Of a DNA stretch of 12,722 bases, positions 5,825-12,722 are shown one piece after another (the stretch's first letter is position 1; every line of letters starts with the position of its first letter). The translations under genes were made by a program, and so were the position numbers. The stretch is taken from NCBI GenBank assembly GCA_023356515.1, contig JAKQYG010000066.1:1-12722 (forward strand), given 5' to 3'. The stretch comes from Trichodesmium sp. MAG_R04 (GTDB lineage: Bacteria > Cyanobacteriota > Cyanobacteriia > Cyanobacteriales > Microcoleaceae). The notes below the pieces were generated by a model, which was given only the letters and a program-made list of their open reading frames with translations, did no database searches and was not told the origin of the DNA.

Positions 5825-6241
5825 TTAGCCAAGAAGTCGCAAATACTCAACCTTAATGCAAATATCCATTGCCAAATTTAAGCCTGCATCTAATGCTTTA
5901 TTTGCTGACTGCCAATCTCTCACTCCTAACTGAGTCCAAATAGTCTTAGTGTCGATAGCGATCGCAGCTTCTACAATTTCAGGTAAATATTCAGAACGGC
6001 GGAAAACATTAACAATATCCACAGGTTCAGGAATATCTTGTAAAGTAGCATAAGTAGGAAAAGTATCAATTTCTTTAACTATTGGATTAACTGAATAAAC
6101 CTTGTAACCTACTTCTCGTAAAAACTGAGCAATTTGATAGCTAGTACGCTCTGGTTTTTCCGAATGACCCACCACAGCAATTATTTGAGAATTTTTCAAT
6201 ATATCTCGCTTTAGACGATCATTTCTATTCAAGTTTACCAT
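5825..6241 (-). CDS. CoA-binding protein (YccU-type, CoA_binding_2)
   Basis: A 138-residue single-domain Rossmann-like protein of the CoA_binding_2 family (PF13380), related to the nucleotide-binding domain of succinyl-CoA synthetase alpha and to E. coli YccU. The glycine motif IIAVVGHSEKPER (20-32) starts the fold. VYSVNPIVKEI (48-58), the PVDIVNVFRRSEYLPEIV block (73-90) and TIWTQLGV (100-107) follow the family pattern. The C-terminal MDICIKVEYLRLLG keeps the conserved Cys (128). There is no membrane segment, so it is cytosolic. The family binds CoA or acyl-CoA, but its physiological role is largely unknown. The only in-frame ATG is used, with a weak GGA 8-11 bases upstream. It is divergent from the broken oxidase and convergent with the TPR gene. 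A HIP1 octamer lies inside it at 5958-5965. Confidence 0.88.
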   Translation of the reverse strand: MVNLNRNDRLKRDILKNSQIIAVVGHSEKPERTSYQIAQFLREVGYKVYSVNPIVKEIDTFPTYATLQDIPEPVDIVNVFRRSEYLPEIVEAAIAIDTKTIWTQLGVRDWQSANKALDAGLNLAMDICIKVEYLRLLG

Positions 6242-6298
6242 GATTTTTCCAAGAAATACGGGACTGTTAATAAAACTATATTAAAATATAAATATAAC

Positions 6299-6328
6299 TT
6301 GATATTTTCTTCTGAATGAGGTTATATT
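6299..6328 (+). promoter_or_regulatory. Possible sigma-70 promoter of the oxidase pseudogene
   Basis: TTGATA (6299-6304) and TATATT (6323-6328) are separated by 18 bp, which would place a transcript start near 6335 and give a leader of about 35 nt before ATG 6370. The DNA is A+T-rich, so chance matches are likely. If real, the wrecked gene still keeps its promoter. Confidence 0.3.
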
Positions 6329-6369
6329 TTGATGTATTTATATGATAAAAAATCTTATTTTATTAGTCA

Positions 6370-7263
6370 ATGAATAAACTAATTAACATTTTTGAGTATG
6401 AGTCTTTAGCACCAAAATATTTATCTCTAATGGCACTAGATTATTATACTAGTGGTGCATGGGATGAAGTTACTTTGCAAGATAACCCTACTGCTTATAA
6501 AAAATATAAACTTCGACCTCGAATGCTAGTAGATGTTAGCCAGGGAAATTTAAGCACAAAAGTTTTGGGGCAATTGATAAAAATGCCCATCTTAATTGCT
6601 CCTACGGCTCTTCAATGTTTGGCACATCCAGAAGAGGAATTAGCAACAGCAAGAGTAGCAGCAGATAATGGACTAAGTACCATGTCAACAAAAAGCTTAG
6701 AAAATTTAGCATTAGCTGCAAATGTACCAAAAAGTTGATGGTTTCAAATCTATGTATATCGTGATCGCTCCCTGACTCGAACTTTAGTTGAAAGAGCTGA
6801 AGTAGCAGGTTATCAAGCACTATGTTTGAAAGTTGATGCGCAAATTTTAGGTGTCAGGGAATGGGGTAGTCAAAGGAATTTTACGGGGAGATGATGTCAT
6901 TCGAGCAGTTGAACATGGGGCAAAAGGAATTATTGTTTCTAATCATGGAGGTAGACAGTTAGATGGAGCGATCGCCAGTATTGATGCTCTCCCAGAAGTA
7001 GTTGCAGCAGTAGGAAATCAAGTTGATGTGTTGATGGATAGTGGTATCCGCAGAGGTACAGATATTCTTAAAGCTTTGGCATTGGGATCAAAAGCAGTTT
7101 TAATTGGGGGTTCTATTTTGTGTTCTCTAGCGGTAAATGGAGAGACTGGGGTGCATCATTTGTTGGATTATTGCGTAATGAATTAGATGTGGCCATGGCA
7201 TTGAGTGGATGTGCTAAGATAGAAAATATAGATGCTAGTTTGATACATCAATTCAGCATGTAG
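6370..7263 (+). pseudogene. Broken FMN-dependent L-lactate/glycolate oxidase (alpha-hydroxy-acid oxidase)
   Basis: Pieces in different frames rebuild a lactate/glycolate oxidase family member (FMN_dh, PF01070), normally about 360 residues. Frame 1 from ATG 6370 gives LDYYTSGAWDEVTL, LRPRMLVDVS and ILIAPTALQCLAHP, then hits TGA at 6736-6738. Beyond it the same frame continues WFQIYVYRDRSLTRTLVERAE and KVDAQILGVRE. About 55-65 codons are then missing, with a frame change near 6855-6870. Coding resumes as VVKGILRGDD, VSNHGGRQLDGAIASIDALP and SGIRRGTDILKALALG. A second shift at about 7165 (GGG to GG) restores LLRNELDVAMALSGC, and it ends at TAG 7261-7263. Active-site Tyr, Tyr, Asp, Lys, His and Arg are still encoded, but the FMN-phosphate IGRP has become IGGS. 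The intact enzyme would oxidise lactate or glycolate with O2 to H2O2. Not expected to function. Confidence 0.92.
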
Positions 7264-7308
7264 TATCTCAGAATAACCATTCAAATGACTCCTGAATGCT
7301 TGCTACTT

Positions 7309-7338
7309 ATACTACATTTTGCAGTGTAAATGCAGTAT
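7309..7338 (+). terminator. Possible terminator hairpin after the oxidase pseudogene
   Basis: ATACTACATTT (7309-7319) pairs with AAATGCAGTAT (7328-7338) with one mismatch and an 8-nt loop, 46 bp after the pseudogene stop. There is no T tract after the stem, so intrinsic termination is doubtful; it may be only a structured 3' end. Confidence 0.3.
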
Positions 7339-7405
7339 GAAATCTCTGGTTCACCGGTCGGTACTGATAACTAAAATAACTTCTAATACTTTGCTGGTAG
7401 CTAAA

Positions 7406-7438
7406 AGCTAATAGATTATTAAAGCTAGTAGATTATTA
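7406..7438 (+). repeat. Imperfect tandem 16-bp repeat upstream of the diguanylate cyclase
   Basis: AGCTAATAGATTATTA (7406-7421) is followed one base later by AGCTAGTAGATTATTA (7423-7438), with one mismatch. It ends 17 bp before ATG 7456, within the likely leader or promoter. It could be a duplicated regulator site or a slippage product. Confidence 0.45.
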
Positions 7439-7455
7439 ATGTATAGTATTTTTCA

Positions 7456-9003
7456 ATGAAAATTTTTATGAATTCAAAACAATCGCAGAATAATTCTCTC
7501 ATAGTAATGATAGTAGAAAAAGAAAAATCTATGCGTTATCTGCTACGTAAAGGATTAGAATCAGAAGGATATCAAGTAATAGAGGCAAACAATGGCAAGG
7601 AATGCCTGGAGAAATTTAGTCTAAAAATACCAGATTTAATTTTAATAGATGTAACAATGTCAGAAATTGATAGCTTTGACTACTATATTAAATTACAACA
7701 TCTTTTCAGTCATAATTTATCAAATAATTTTTTTTCCGATCATAGTCTAGATCGTAACCCTTTACTTTATCAGATTCCATTGTTAATAATTACCTCCATT
7801 GAAGATAAAGAATCTGTAAACCTTGCTTTCTCTATTGGTGCGATGGATTATATTACTAAACCCATTAAATGGGCAGTTTTATTTCAGCGAGTCCGCCGAA
7901 TTTTGCAAATTCATGAATTGGTAAAAAAATTAAAAGAGCAAACAGAAACTGCTAGATTTATGACCTTTATTCAAGAACGGATACGTCAATCATTAAACCT
8001 CAATAATATTCTTCAAACTACAGTAGATGAAGTCCGAAATTTTCTAAAAACTGATAGGGTATTCATATATAAATTTAAGCCAGATGGGACAGGAGAAATA
8101 GTTATGGAATCTGTTATTTGTGGCCAAACATCTATTGTAGAAGCTATGAGTAGATTTAGTAACAATGCACAGAATGAATCTGCTAATCAAGAATATGTGC
8201 CTATTGCCGATTTAATTCCATATCATGTTAACTTTCTGAATCAGTTTCAAGTAAAAGCTAATTTAGTAGTACCAATCTCAAAGAGTAACACAGAACAAAC
8301 CTCTGATGAAAATTTTGACTATACTCAACAACAATTGTGGGGGTTATTAATTGCTCATCACTGTTCACAAGCAAGAAAATGGCAATCCTCAGAAATTGAA
8401 TTTATTGAACGTTTAGCTGGACAGTTAGCGATCGCTGTACAACAGTCAGAATTATATCAAAAATTAGTAAATATGAATCAAAAATTAGTTGAACTTGCCA
8501 ACTTTGATAGTCTAACTAAGGTTGCTAACCGTCGTGTGTTTGAGGAATATATGAACAAGGAATGGCAACGAATGTTAAGGGAAAAAGCTCCAATAGCCTT
8601 GATTATGTGTGACGTTGACTATTTCAAGCGCTACAATGATGCTTATGGTCATCTAGCAGGAGATCGTTGTCTGCAAACAATTGCTAGTGTGATTAAAGCA
8701 AAAGTCAGTGGACCAAGAGATTTAGTAGCACGTTACGGCGGGGAAGAATTTGTAGTTATATTACCTCAAACAGATGCTCAAGGTGGATTTTATATAGCAG
8801 AATCGATTCGTAAGCAACTTTTAGATTTACAATTAGTTAATACTGGTTCTCAAATCTCAAAATTTGTTACCATGAGCTTAGGCGTAGCAACCACTATTCC
8901 TTTAACAGATTTTTCTTGGGAAAAATTAATTAAAATAGCAGATGAGTCTCTCTATCAAGCAAAGGATAAAGGACGCAATCAAACGATTCTTCAAACTTTT
9001 TGA
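7456..9003 (+). CDS. REC-GAF-GGDEF diguanylate cyclase
   Basis: A 515-residue cytosolic signalling protein. The receiver domain is about 15-152, with putative phosphoacceptor Asp65 (LILIDVTM), Thr113 and Lys135 (TKP). The usual acidic pair is replaced by Glu21-Lys22, and about 20 extra residues (82-105) sit before IPLLIIT, so phosphorylation may be impaired. The GAF domain is about 168-333 and is phytochrome/cyanobacteriochrome-like (FQVKANLVVPI, QLWGLLIAHHCS, QLAIAVQQSELY). At the expected bilin-Cys position it reads IPYHVNFL, with Tyr256-His257, so no covalent bilin is expected. The GGDEF domain is about 346-515: DSLTKVANRR, CDVDYFKRYNDAYGH, GGEEF at 428-432, MSLGVAT. The I-site RxxD reads GPRD (419-422), so product inhibition through it is unlikely. 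The output, c-di-GMP synthesis from two GTP, looks catalytically intact. ATG 7456 is used; ATG 7468 is an alternative. rluE follows at 49 bp. Confidence 0.93.
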   Translation: MKIFMNSKQSQNNSLIVMIVEKEKSMRYLLRKGLESEGYQVIEANNGKECLEKFSLKIPDLILIDVTMSEIDSFDYYIKLQHLFSHNLSNNFFSDHSLDRNPLLYQIPLLIITSIEDKESVNLAFSIGAMDYITKPIKWAVLFQRVRRILQIHELVKKLKEQTETARFMTFIQERIRQSLNLNNILQTTVDEVRNFLKTDRVFIYKFKPDGTGEIVMESVICGQTSIVEAMSRFSNNAQNESANQEYVPIADLIPYHVNFLNQFQVKANLVVPISKSNTEQTSDENFDYTQQQLWGLLIAHHCSQARKWQSSEIEFIERLAGQLAIAVQQSELYQKLVNMNQKLVELANFDSLTKVANRRVFEEYMNKEWQRMLREKAPIALIMCDVDYFKRYNDAYGHLAGDRCLQTIASVIKAKVSGPRDLVARYGGEEFVVILPQTDAQGGFYIAESIRKQLLDLQLVNTGSQISKFVTMSLGVATTIPLTDFSWEKLIKIADESLYQAKDKGRNQTILQTF

Positions 9004-9052
9004 ACTGCTAATTTTTTTTAATTTTCATTAGAATATATAATAACTAAAATTT

Positions 9053-9640
9053 GTGATTTATCGGTATATTGCATTTAATAAGCCTTATAATGTCTTGAGT
9101 CAGTTTACTAGCAACCGTGATAGCAAGAATCAACATCATACTCTAAAAGAATATATATCAGTGGATTCAGTTTATCCAGTTGGCAGACTAGACCAAGACA
9201 GTGAAGGTCTTTTACTATTAACAAACCATGGACAAATTCAACATCGACTAACCGATCCTAAGTTTGCTCATCCTCGTACTTATTGGGTGCAAGTAGAACG
9301 GATACCAGATACATCAGCACTAAGGCAACTACAGGAAGGTGTAACGATCAAGAATTATAAAACACGACCTGCAAAAGTTAAATTGCTATGTCATGAACCT
9401 CTTTTACCATCCCGTTATCCGCCAATTCGATTTCGTAAAACTGTACCCACTGCCTGGTTAGAAATCACTCTCACAGAAGGTCGAAATCGTCAAGTAAGAA
9501 GGATGACAGCAGCAGTAGGTTTTCCCACACTGCGGTTGGTGAGAATAGCGATCGCTCATATTTGTCTTGAAGACCTAAAACCTGGTCAATGGCGAGATCT
9601 AAATTCAACTGAAATTACATCTCTTAAGCACGCCTATTAA
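9053..9640 (+). CDS. rluE: 23S rRNA pseudouridine synthase, RluE type
   Basis: A 195-residue pseudouridine synthase of the RsuA/RluB/RluE group that lacks an N-terminal S4 domain, as RluE does. In E. coli RluE isomerises U2457 of 23S rRNA in the peptidyl-transferase region. Visible motifs are the N-terminal YIAFNKPYNVLSQF (5-18), the catalytic GRLDQDSEGLLLLT with Asp47, the TYWVQVE strand, and the C-terminal EGRNRQVRRMTAAVGFPTLRLVRI. Length fits RluE (about 180-215). The start is GTG at 9053, directly preceding IYRYIAFNKP; no useful Shine-Dalgarno is seen. It lies 49 bp after the diguanylate cyclase on the same strand and may be read from that transcript, though no functional link is evident. 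A HIP1 octamer lies inside at 9548-9555. The target uridine is inferred from the family. Confidence 0.92.
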   Translation: MIYRYIAFNKPYNVLSQFTSNRDSKNQHHTLKEYISVDSVYPVGRLDQDSEGLLLLTNHGQIQHRLTDPKFAHPRTYWVQVERIPDTSALRQLQEGVTIKNYKTRPAKVKLLCHEPLLPSRYPPIRFRKTVPTAWLEITLTEGRNRQVRRMTAAVGFPTLRLVRIAIAHICLEDLKPGQWRDLNSTEITSLKHAY

Positions 9641-9697
9641 GGATTACAAGTTAGATATCTCCAAAAAAGGTTTTTAAACCCTTACCCCGCAGTTTCA

Positions 9698-9721
9698 AAA
9701 ATTGACTGTGGTTTCAATTTT
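9698..9721. repeat. Inverted repeat between convergent genes
   Basis: AAAATTG (9698-9704) and CAATTTT (9715-9721) pair perfectly around a 10-base loop, in the 151-bp gap between two converging genes. It is A+T-only apart from one G-C pair, so it would be a weak stem; a role in termination is only possible. Confidence 0.3.
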
Positions 9722-9791
9722 GGTTGATGTTCACAGTGAAATCTATCTTTCTTAAAAGTTAAGCAGAATGATCTGATTTCAATATTTTCCT

Positions 9792-10598
9792 CTAATCTAA
9801 AGATTCTGGCAATACGAAACGCTTTTCTCCATCTTCATCTATTTCTACTTTTCCACCAAGTTCAAGAATTTCTTGTTGAGCGCGTTCCCTTACTCTTAAG
9901 TCTTTTGTTTGATAATATACCCATAACCAGGAGTTAAACTTGATTAATTTACTATCTGGATCTGTCTTGAGAAATTCTACTATATTGGTAAATAGAGAGC
10001 TTAACTTTTGGTATGAAGTGTTATCAGCCCATTCTGCTGCCATTTCGTGAGAATGAATTGCTCCTGGAATATCACCTAGAAACAATAATTGATCTATCCC
10101 TTTAAATCTCCATACCTGCCAAGCTTTTGGATTAATTTCTGGAGAAAGTACATTAGTGCCACGGGTCATATATTCTATAGCTACTTTGGGTTGACCTTCA
10201 TATATAGATAAAGAGTTAGAAAGGAATAGATATATATCAACCCATCTGGGATCTAAACGGGTGATAATATCAAAGTAATCTTTACTTAAGGAATAACCTG
10301 TTTGATTTCTAGCTGCGTCATCCCCGAAATATTGTAGAAACTGGAGGAATACCCCATCTGCAATTAAATTATCAAATCCAAAAGTGGGAGATGCTTTTAA
10401 TAGCTTTAAATGCCAAGCTTCTTTTTGTTGGGTTAAAACTGCATCTTTTGGATCTAAAACGATTTCCTCTTTTAAGGGTGAACCTTCAGGTGGCCAGAAT
10501 AATTGTAAGCTGATGATACCTGCTAAAGCTATTATTAGAACTGCTAGATTTGCTAATGAACCTAGCAAATTTTGGGTTTTAGCTTTGGTTTGTATCAT
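9792..10598 (-). CDS. Conserved cyanobacterial membrane-anchored TPR-like protein of unknown function
   Basis: A 268-residue protein with one N-terminal transmembrane helix (about 13-33, GSLANLAVLIIALAGIISLQ) after a short basic start; no lipobox cysteine is present. The rest is soluble, helical and TPR-like: WHLKLLKASPTFGFDNLIAD (62-81), FLQYFGDDAARNQTGYSLS (87-105), YFDIITRLDPRWVDIYLFLS (108-127), VAIEYMTRGTNVLSPEINPK (139-158), VWRFKGIDQLLFLGDIPGAI (162-181) and HEMAAEWA. These blocks look strongly conserved among cyanobacteria from memory, but I know no assigned role. Its anchored TPR form suggests a scaffold at a membrane. An AGGA lies about 11 bases before ATG 10598-10596. It converges with rluE and is divergent from the protease gene. 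Confidence 0.75.
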   Translation of the reverse strand: MIQTKAKTQNLLGSLANLAVLIIALAGIISLQLFWPPEGSPLKEEIVLDPKDAVLTQQKEAWHLKLLKASPTFGFDNLIADGVFLQFLQYFGDDAARNQTGYSLSKDYFDIITRLDPRWVDIYLFLSNSLSIYEGQPKVAIEYMTRGTNVLSPEINPKAWQVWRFKGIDQLLFLGDIPGAIHSHEMAAEWADNTSYQKLSSLFTNIVEFLKTDPDSKLIKFNSWLWVYYQTKDLRVRERAQQEILELGGKVEIDEDGEKRFVLPESLD

Positions 10599-10825
10599 TT
10601 CTAAAATTTTCCTGTTAATAACTGAATATTAGGCTAAAATAAAATTAGTTAAGTTATTGATTTAGGTGTCATTAATCTAAGGCGTCAGGGGTTTGGTTGA
10701 AAAATTAACAAATTGATAATGTCTTACCTAAAATTCATGAATTTTGGCCACACTGTTAAATCTAAATAACTTTTTACTCCAATCATTTTCATTCTTTCTG
10801 TTGGCCTGAAAAATGAAATCTGTTT

Positions 10826-10839
10826 CCTGCCTCCTGCCT
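10826..10839 (+). repeat. Two-unit heptad repeat CCTGCCT
   Basis: Two identical 7-bp pyrimidine-rich units. This is the same kind of STRR-like tract seen at 2083, 4406 and 4591, here about 130 bp upstream of the protease start. Confidence 0.45.
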
Positions 10840-10893
10840 TAAAGTAGGCTATTCATTTCACAAAACAGATAAGACCACCATATTTTACGTATA

Positions 10894-10911
10894 TTAGGGT
10901 TTTTAGGGTTT
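10894..10911 (+). repeat. Two-unit 9-bp tandem TTAGGGTTT
   Basis: Two perfect 9-bp units in the leader/promoter region of the protease gene, followed by TAAAA. They could be paired binding sites at near one helical-turn spacing, or chance slippage. Confidence 0.35.
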
Positions 10912-10969
10912 TAAAATCTACAATAGTAGTTTACTAGACTATCATAAAGTTAGTGAGAAAGTCAACTAA

Positions 10970-12301
10970 ATGTTTAATTACCAACAAAAATCAATGAAGT
11001 TAGCTTCAAAACACTTTTCTTTTATTCAAAATATTTTATATAGTGGAGCGATAACCGCAACAGTAGCTTTGTCTTTATTGGCCCCTAGCTTGAGTAAGCC
11101 TGCTGAGGCAAATTTAGAAAATAGTCCCAAAGTTGTTTTGGACGAAGCATGGCAAATAGTCAACCATAAGTATGTTGATAGAAACTTTAATCATATAGAT
11201 TGGGAAGCTACCAGGAAAAGTTTATTAGAGAAAAACTATACCTCCCCGGAAGAAGCTTACGAGACATTACGGCAAGCTTTAAAACAACTTGATGACCCTT
11301 ATACTCGTTTTTTAGATCCAGACCAGTTTAAAGATCTGACGAATCAAACATCAGGAGAAATGTCTGGAGTGGGAATGCAACTGAAGCAGGAAGAACTTAG
11401 TAAGGCGATCATCGTAGTAGACATTGTGGAAAACTCTCCAGCGATGAAGGCAGGTTTATTACCAGGAGACCAAATTAAAGAAATTGATGGTAAATCTATT
11501 TCTGGTTTAAGTGTATCAGCAGCAGCAAAACTGATTCGAGGCGATGTGGGTACAAAGGTAGTGCTGCGAGTTCTTCGCTCCGGAGATAATGAATTTGATG
11601 TGGGTTTGATCAGAGCAAGAATTGAATTACAAGCAGTTCGTTATGATCTCAAGCGAGAAGAAGATCAACGTATTGGGTATATCCGTTTACAAGAATTTAG
11701 TGCTCATGCTGGAGCACAGATGGAAAGGGCAATAGAGGATTTGAACAATCAAAATCCTGATGGTTATGTCTTAGATTTGCGGGGTAACCCAGGGGGTTTA
11801 CTACGTATTAGTATAGATATTGCTCGGATGTGGATGGATAAAGGTGCTATTGTCAGTACAGTTAACCGAGATGGAAACAGACAAGAATTACGAGCTAACC
11901 GTTCTGCTTTGACTGATAAACCCATAGTGGTTTTGGTAGATAGTGACTCGGCAAGCGCTAGTGAAATTTTGGCAGGAGCGCTTAAAGATAATGGTCGTGC
12001 TATAGTTATGGGAGACCAGACTTTTGGGAAAGCTTTGGTACAGTCGGTGCATTCTTTATCAGATGGTTCTGGTTTGTCAGTAACTATTGCTCACTACTAT
12101 ACTCCTAAAGGAACTGATATTAGTAAAAAAGGTGTTACCCCTAATGTGGTTCTCAATTTAACAGACTCTCAAAAACAACGCTTATATCGGCGACCAGAAG
12201 CTATAGCTACTAACTCGGATCCCTATTATGCCCGAGCTGTTAATCTTTTGAAAAATAAAGTATTATTACGACCATTAGTCTTAGGGGAACAAGACAATTA
12301 A
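10970..12301 (+). CDS. ctpB: Carboxyl-terminal processing protease, CtpB-type (S41A)
   Basis: A 443-residue Ser/Lys-dyad protease of peptidase family S41A. A Sec-type signal peptide (about 14-47, hydrophobic GAITATVALSLLAP, then PAEA before Asn48) sends it to the lumen or periplasm. An N-terminal helical region (50-125) contains WQIVNHKYVDRNF and DDPYTRFLDP. A PDZ domain (about 130-215) follows, with GEMSGVGMQL and AGLLPGDQIKEIDGKSI. In the protease core are YVLDLRGNPGGLL (266-278), DSASASE with nucleophile Ser329 and Glu332, and TFGKALVQS with Lys354. Spacing between the dyad residues (25) equals that of algal D1 protease. Cyanobacteria have three paralogues; CtpA matures photosystem II D1. 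The NQTSGE motif and N-terminus here look more like CtpB, whose substrate is not settled, so the letter is tentative. ATG 10970 is used; ATG 10994 is an alternative. Confidence 0.92.
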   Translation: MFNYQQKSMKLASKHFSFIQNILYSGAITATVALSLLAPSLSKPAEANLENSPKVVLDEAWQIVNHKYVDRNFNHIDWEATRKSLLEKNYTSPEEAYETLRQALKQLDDPYTRFLDPDQFKDLTNQTSGEMSGVGMQLKQEELSKAIIVVDIVENSPAMKAGLLPGDQIKEIDGKSISGLSVSAAAKLIRGDVGTKVVLRVLRSGDNEFDVGLIRARIELQAVRYDLKREEDQRIGYIRLQEFSAHAGAQMERAIEDLNNQNPDGYVLDLRGNPGGLLRISIDIARMWMDKGAIVSTVNRDGNRQELRANRSALTDKPIVVLVDSDSASASEILAGALKDNGRAIVMGDQTFGKALVQSVHSLSDGSGLSVTIAHYYTPKGTDISKKGVTPNVVLNLTDSQKQRLYRRPEAIATNSDPYYARAVNLLKNKVLLRPLVLGEQDN

Positions 12302-12354
12302 ATCAATGAGTTTTGATTTGATTTTAGGTTCTTAGAGCGATCGCAGACCCTACT

Positions 12355-12722
12355 TTAAGTTTTACGCAACTGTAAAACCAAGTGAACTAATTCTGGTAAA
12401 ATTAATTTTTCTACAGCTAACTTGACTGCCTTAGTAGAACCTGGAAGTGAAAATACTAATTTACTTTTATAAATACCAGCAACAGCACGAGAAGCGATCG
12501 CTCTGGAACCAATTTCCTGATAACTCAACCACCGGAATAGTTCTCCAAAACCGGGCAAAGTTTTTTCTAGTAAATGTTCAATGGCATCATAAGTAGTATC
12601 TCGGGGAGCTATTCCTGTTCCGCCGTTAAAAATTATAACATCTATATCCTCTCGCTGACATAGAGCTTCCATTTGTGTTACGACTGCCAATTTTTCATCT
12701 TTAATAATTAGATATTCTATTG
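12355..12722 (-). CDS. moaB: Molybdenum cofactor biosynthesis protein, MoaB/MogA family (5' end outside window)
   Basis: The frame is open to the right edge; the last 121 or so residues are visible and about 45 are missing at the N-terminus. The frame begins with IEYLIIKDEK and continues through MEALCQREDIDVIIFNGGTG (GGTG molybdopterin-binding motif), IAPRDTTYDAIEHLLEKTLPGFGELFRWLSYQEIGSRAIASRAVAGI and VFSLPGSTKAVKLAVEKLILPEL, the normal order of the family. MoaB/MogA proteins bind and adenylylate molybdopterin before molybdate insertion, in the cytosol; bacterial MoaB often substitutes for MogA, and the exact step here is not shown. The TTG at 12690 is an internal codon, not a start. It converges with the protease gene 53 bp away, and HIP1 octamers lie in the gap and in the gene. 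Confidence 0.9.
   Translation of the reverse strand, partial: IEYLIIKDEKLAVVTQMEALCQREDIDVIIFNGGTGIAPRDTTYDAIEHLLEKTLPGFGELFRWLSYQEIGSRAIASRAVAGIYKSKLVFSLPGSTKAVKLAVEKLILPELVHLVLQLRKT

Larger units (their letters stand above)
10599..10969. other. 371-bp divergent promoter region
   Basis: Two genes diverge from this stretch, so both promoters must lie here. It contains a two-unit CCTGCCT heptad at 10826-10839 and a 9-bp tandem TTAGGGTTT at 10894-10911 about 60 bp upstream of the protease start. No confident -35/-10 pair, riboswitch or RNA gene was identified. Confidence 0.5.

Noticed and set aside
6851..7186. Reading 6370-6738 and 6851-7186 as two separate intact genes
   Set aside because: Both are consecutive pieces of one oxidase family member, and the residues between and after them continue the same protein in other frames; neither piece forms a complete barrel.
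7340..7370. tRNA T-arm-like string GGTTCACCGGTCGG
   Set aside because: No acceptor, D or anticodon arms can be built around it.
12688..12690. TTG start for the MoaB-type gene inside the window
   Set aside because: The frame remains open and family-like (IEYLIIKDEK) to the window edge, and the N-terminal third of the domain would be missing.
1..12722. A coherent new multi-gene defence or metabolic system
   Set aside because: Genes are widely spaced, mostly of alternating orientation and of unrelated known families; nothing groups them into a module.

Overview
The window looks like chromosomal DNA from a filamentous cyanobacterium, probably a marine Trichodesmium/Okeania-like member of the Oscillatoriales. 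The signs are low G+C, ten copies of the cyanobacterial octamer GCGATCGC (HIP1), pyrimidine-rich heptanucleotide tandem repeats (STRR-like) between genes, several long non-coding gaps, and gene families typical of cyanobacteria (a CtpB-type lumenal protease, a phytochrome-like GAF domain in a GGDEF protein, two cyanobacteria-specific proteins of unknown function). The genus is an inference; the phylum is well supported.

Layout. At 3-119 is the C-terminal tail of an unidentified membrane protein. A 615-bp gene-free stretch with two adjacent small palindromes follows. An AI-2E-family (PerM-like) permease lies at 735-1784. Next is a GC-rich, palindromic 230-bp remnant of an IS200/IS605 (TnpB-type) element at about 1817-2046. 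A DUF39 homocysteine-biosynthesis protein (2118-3272) converges on a cyanobacterial protein of unknown function (4312-3317). A membrane-anchored TPR protein (4732-5610) converges on a CoA-binding protein (6241-5825); the gap between them holds a second, solitary copy of the IS left end and a compound palindrome. A wrecked FMN-dependent lactate/glycolate oxidase gene occupies 6370-7263. A REC-GAF-GGDEF diguanylate cyclase (7456-9003) is followed at 49 bp by an RluE-type pseudouridine synthase (9053-9640). A membrane-anchored TPR-like protein of unknown function (10598-9792) is divergent from a C-terminal processing protease (10970-12301). A 5'-truncated MoaB-type molybdenum-cofactor gene runs off the right edge.

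How the genes work together. Most genes stand alone, in alternating orientation and with wide spacing. The only same-strand pair close enough to suggest co-transcription is diguanylate cyclase-rluE, and no functional link is evident. I see no defence system, phage, CRISPR array, tRNA or rRNA, and no coherent new multi-gene system. The most interesting signals are local: the miniature IS200/IS605 element and its second left end, the recently broken oxidase gene whose active-site residues can still be read, a phytochrome-like GAF domain with Tyr where the bilin-binding Cys is expected, and the STRR-type repeats just upstream of genes.
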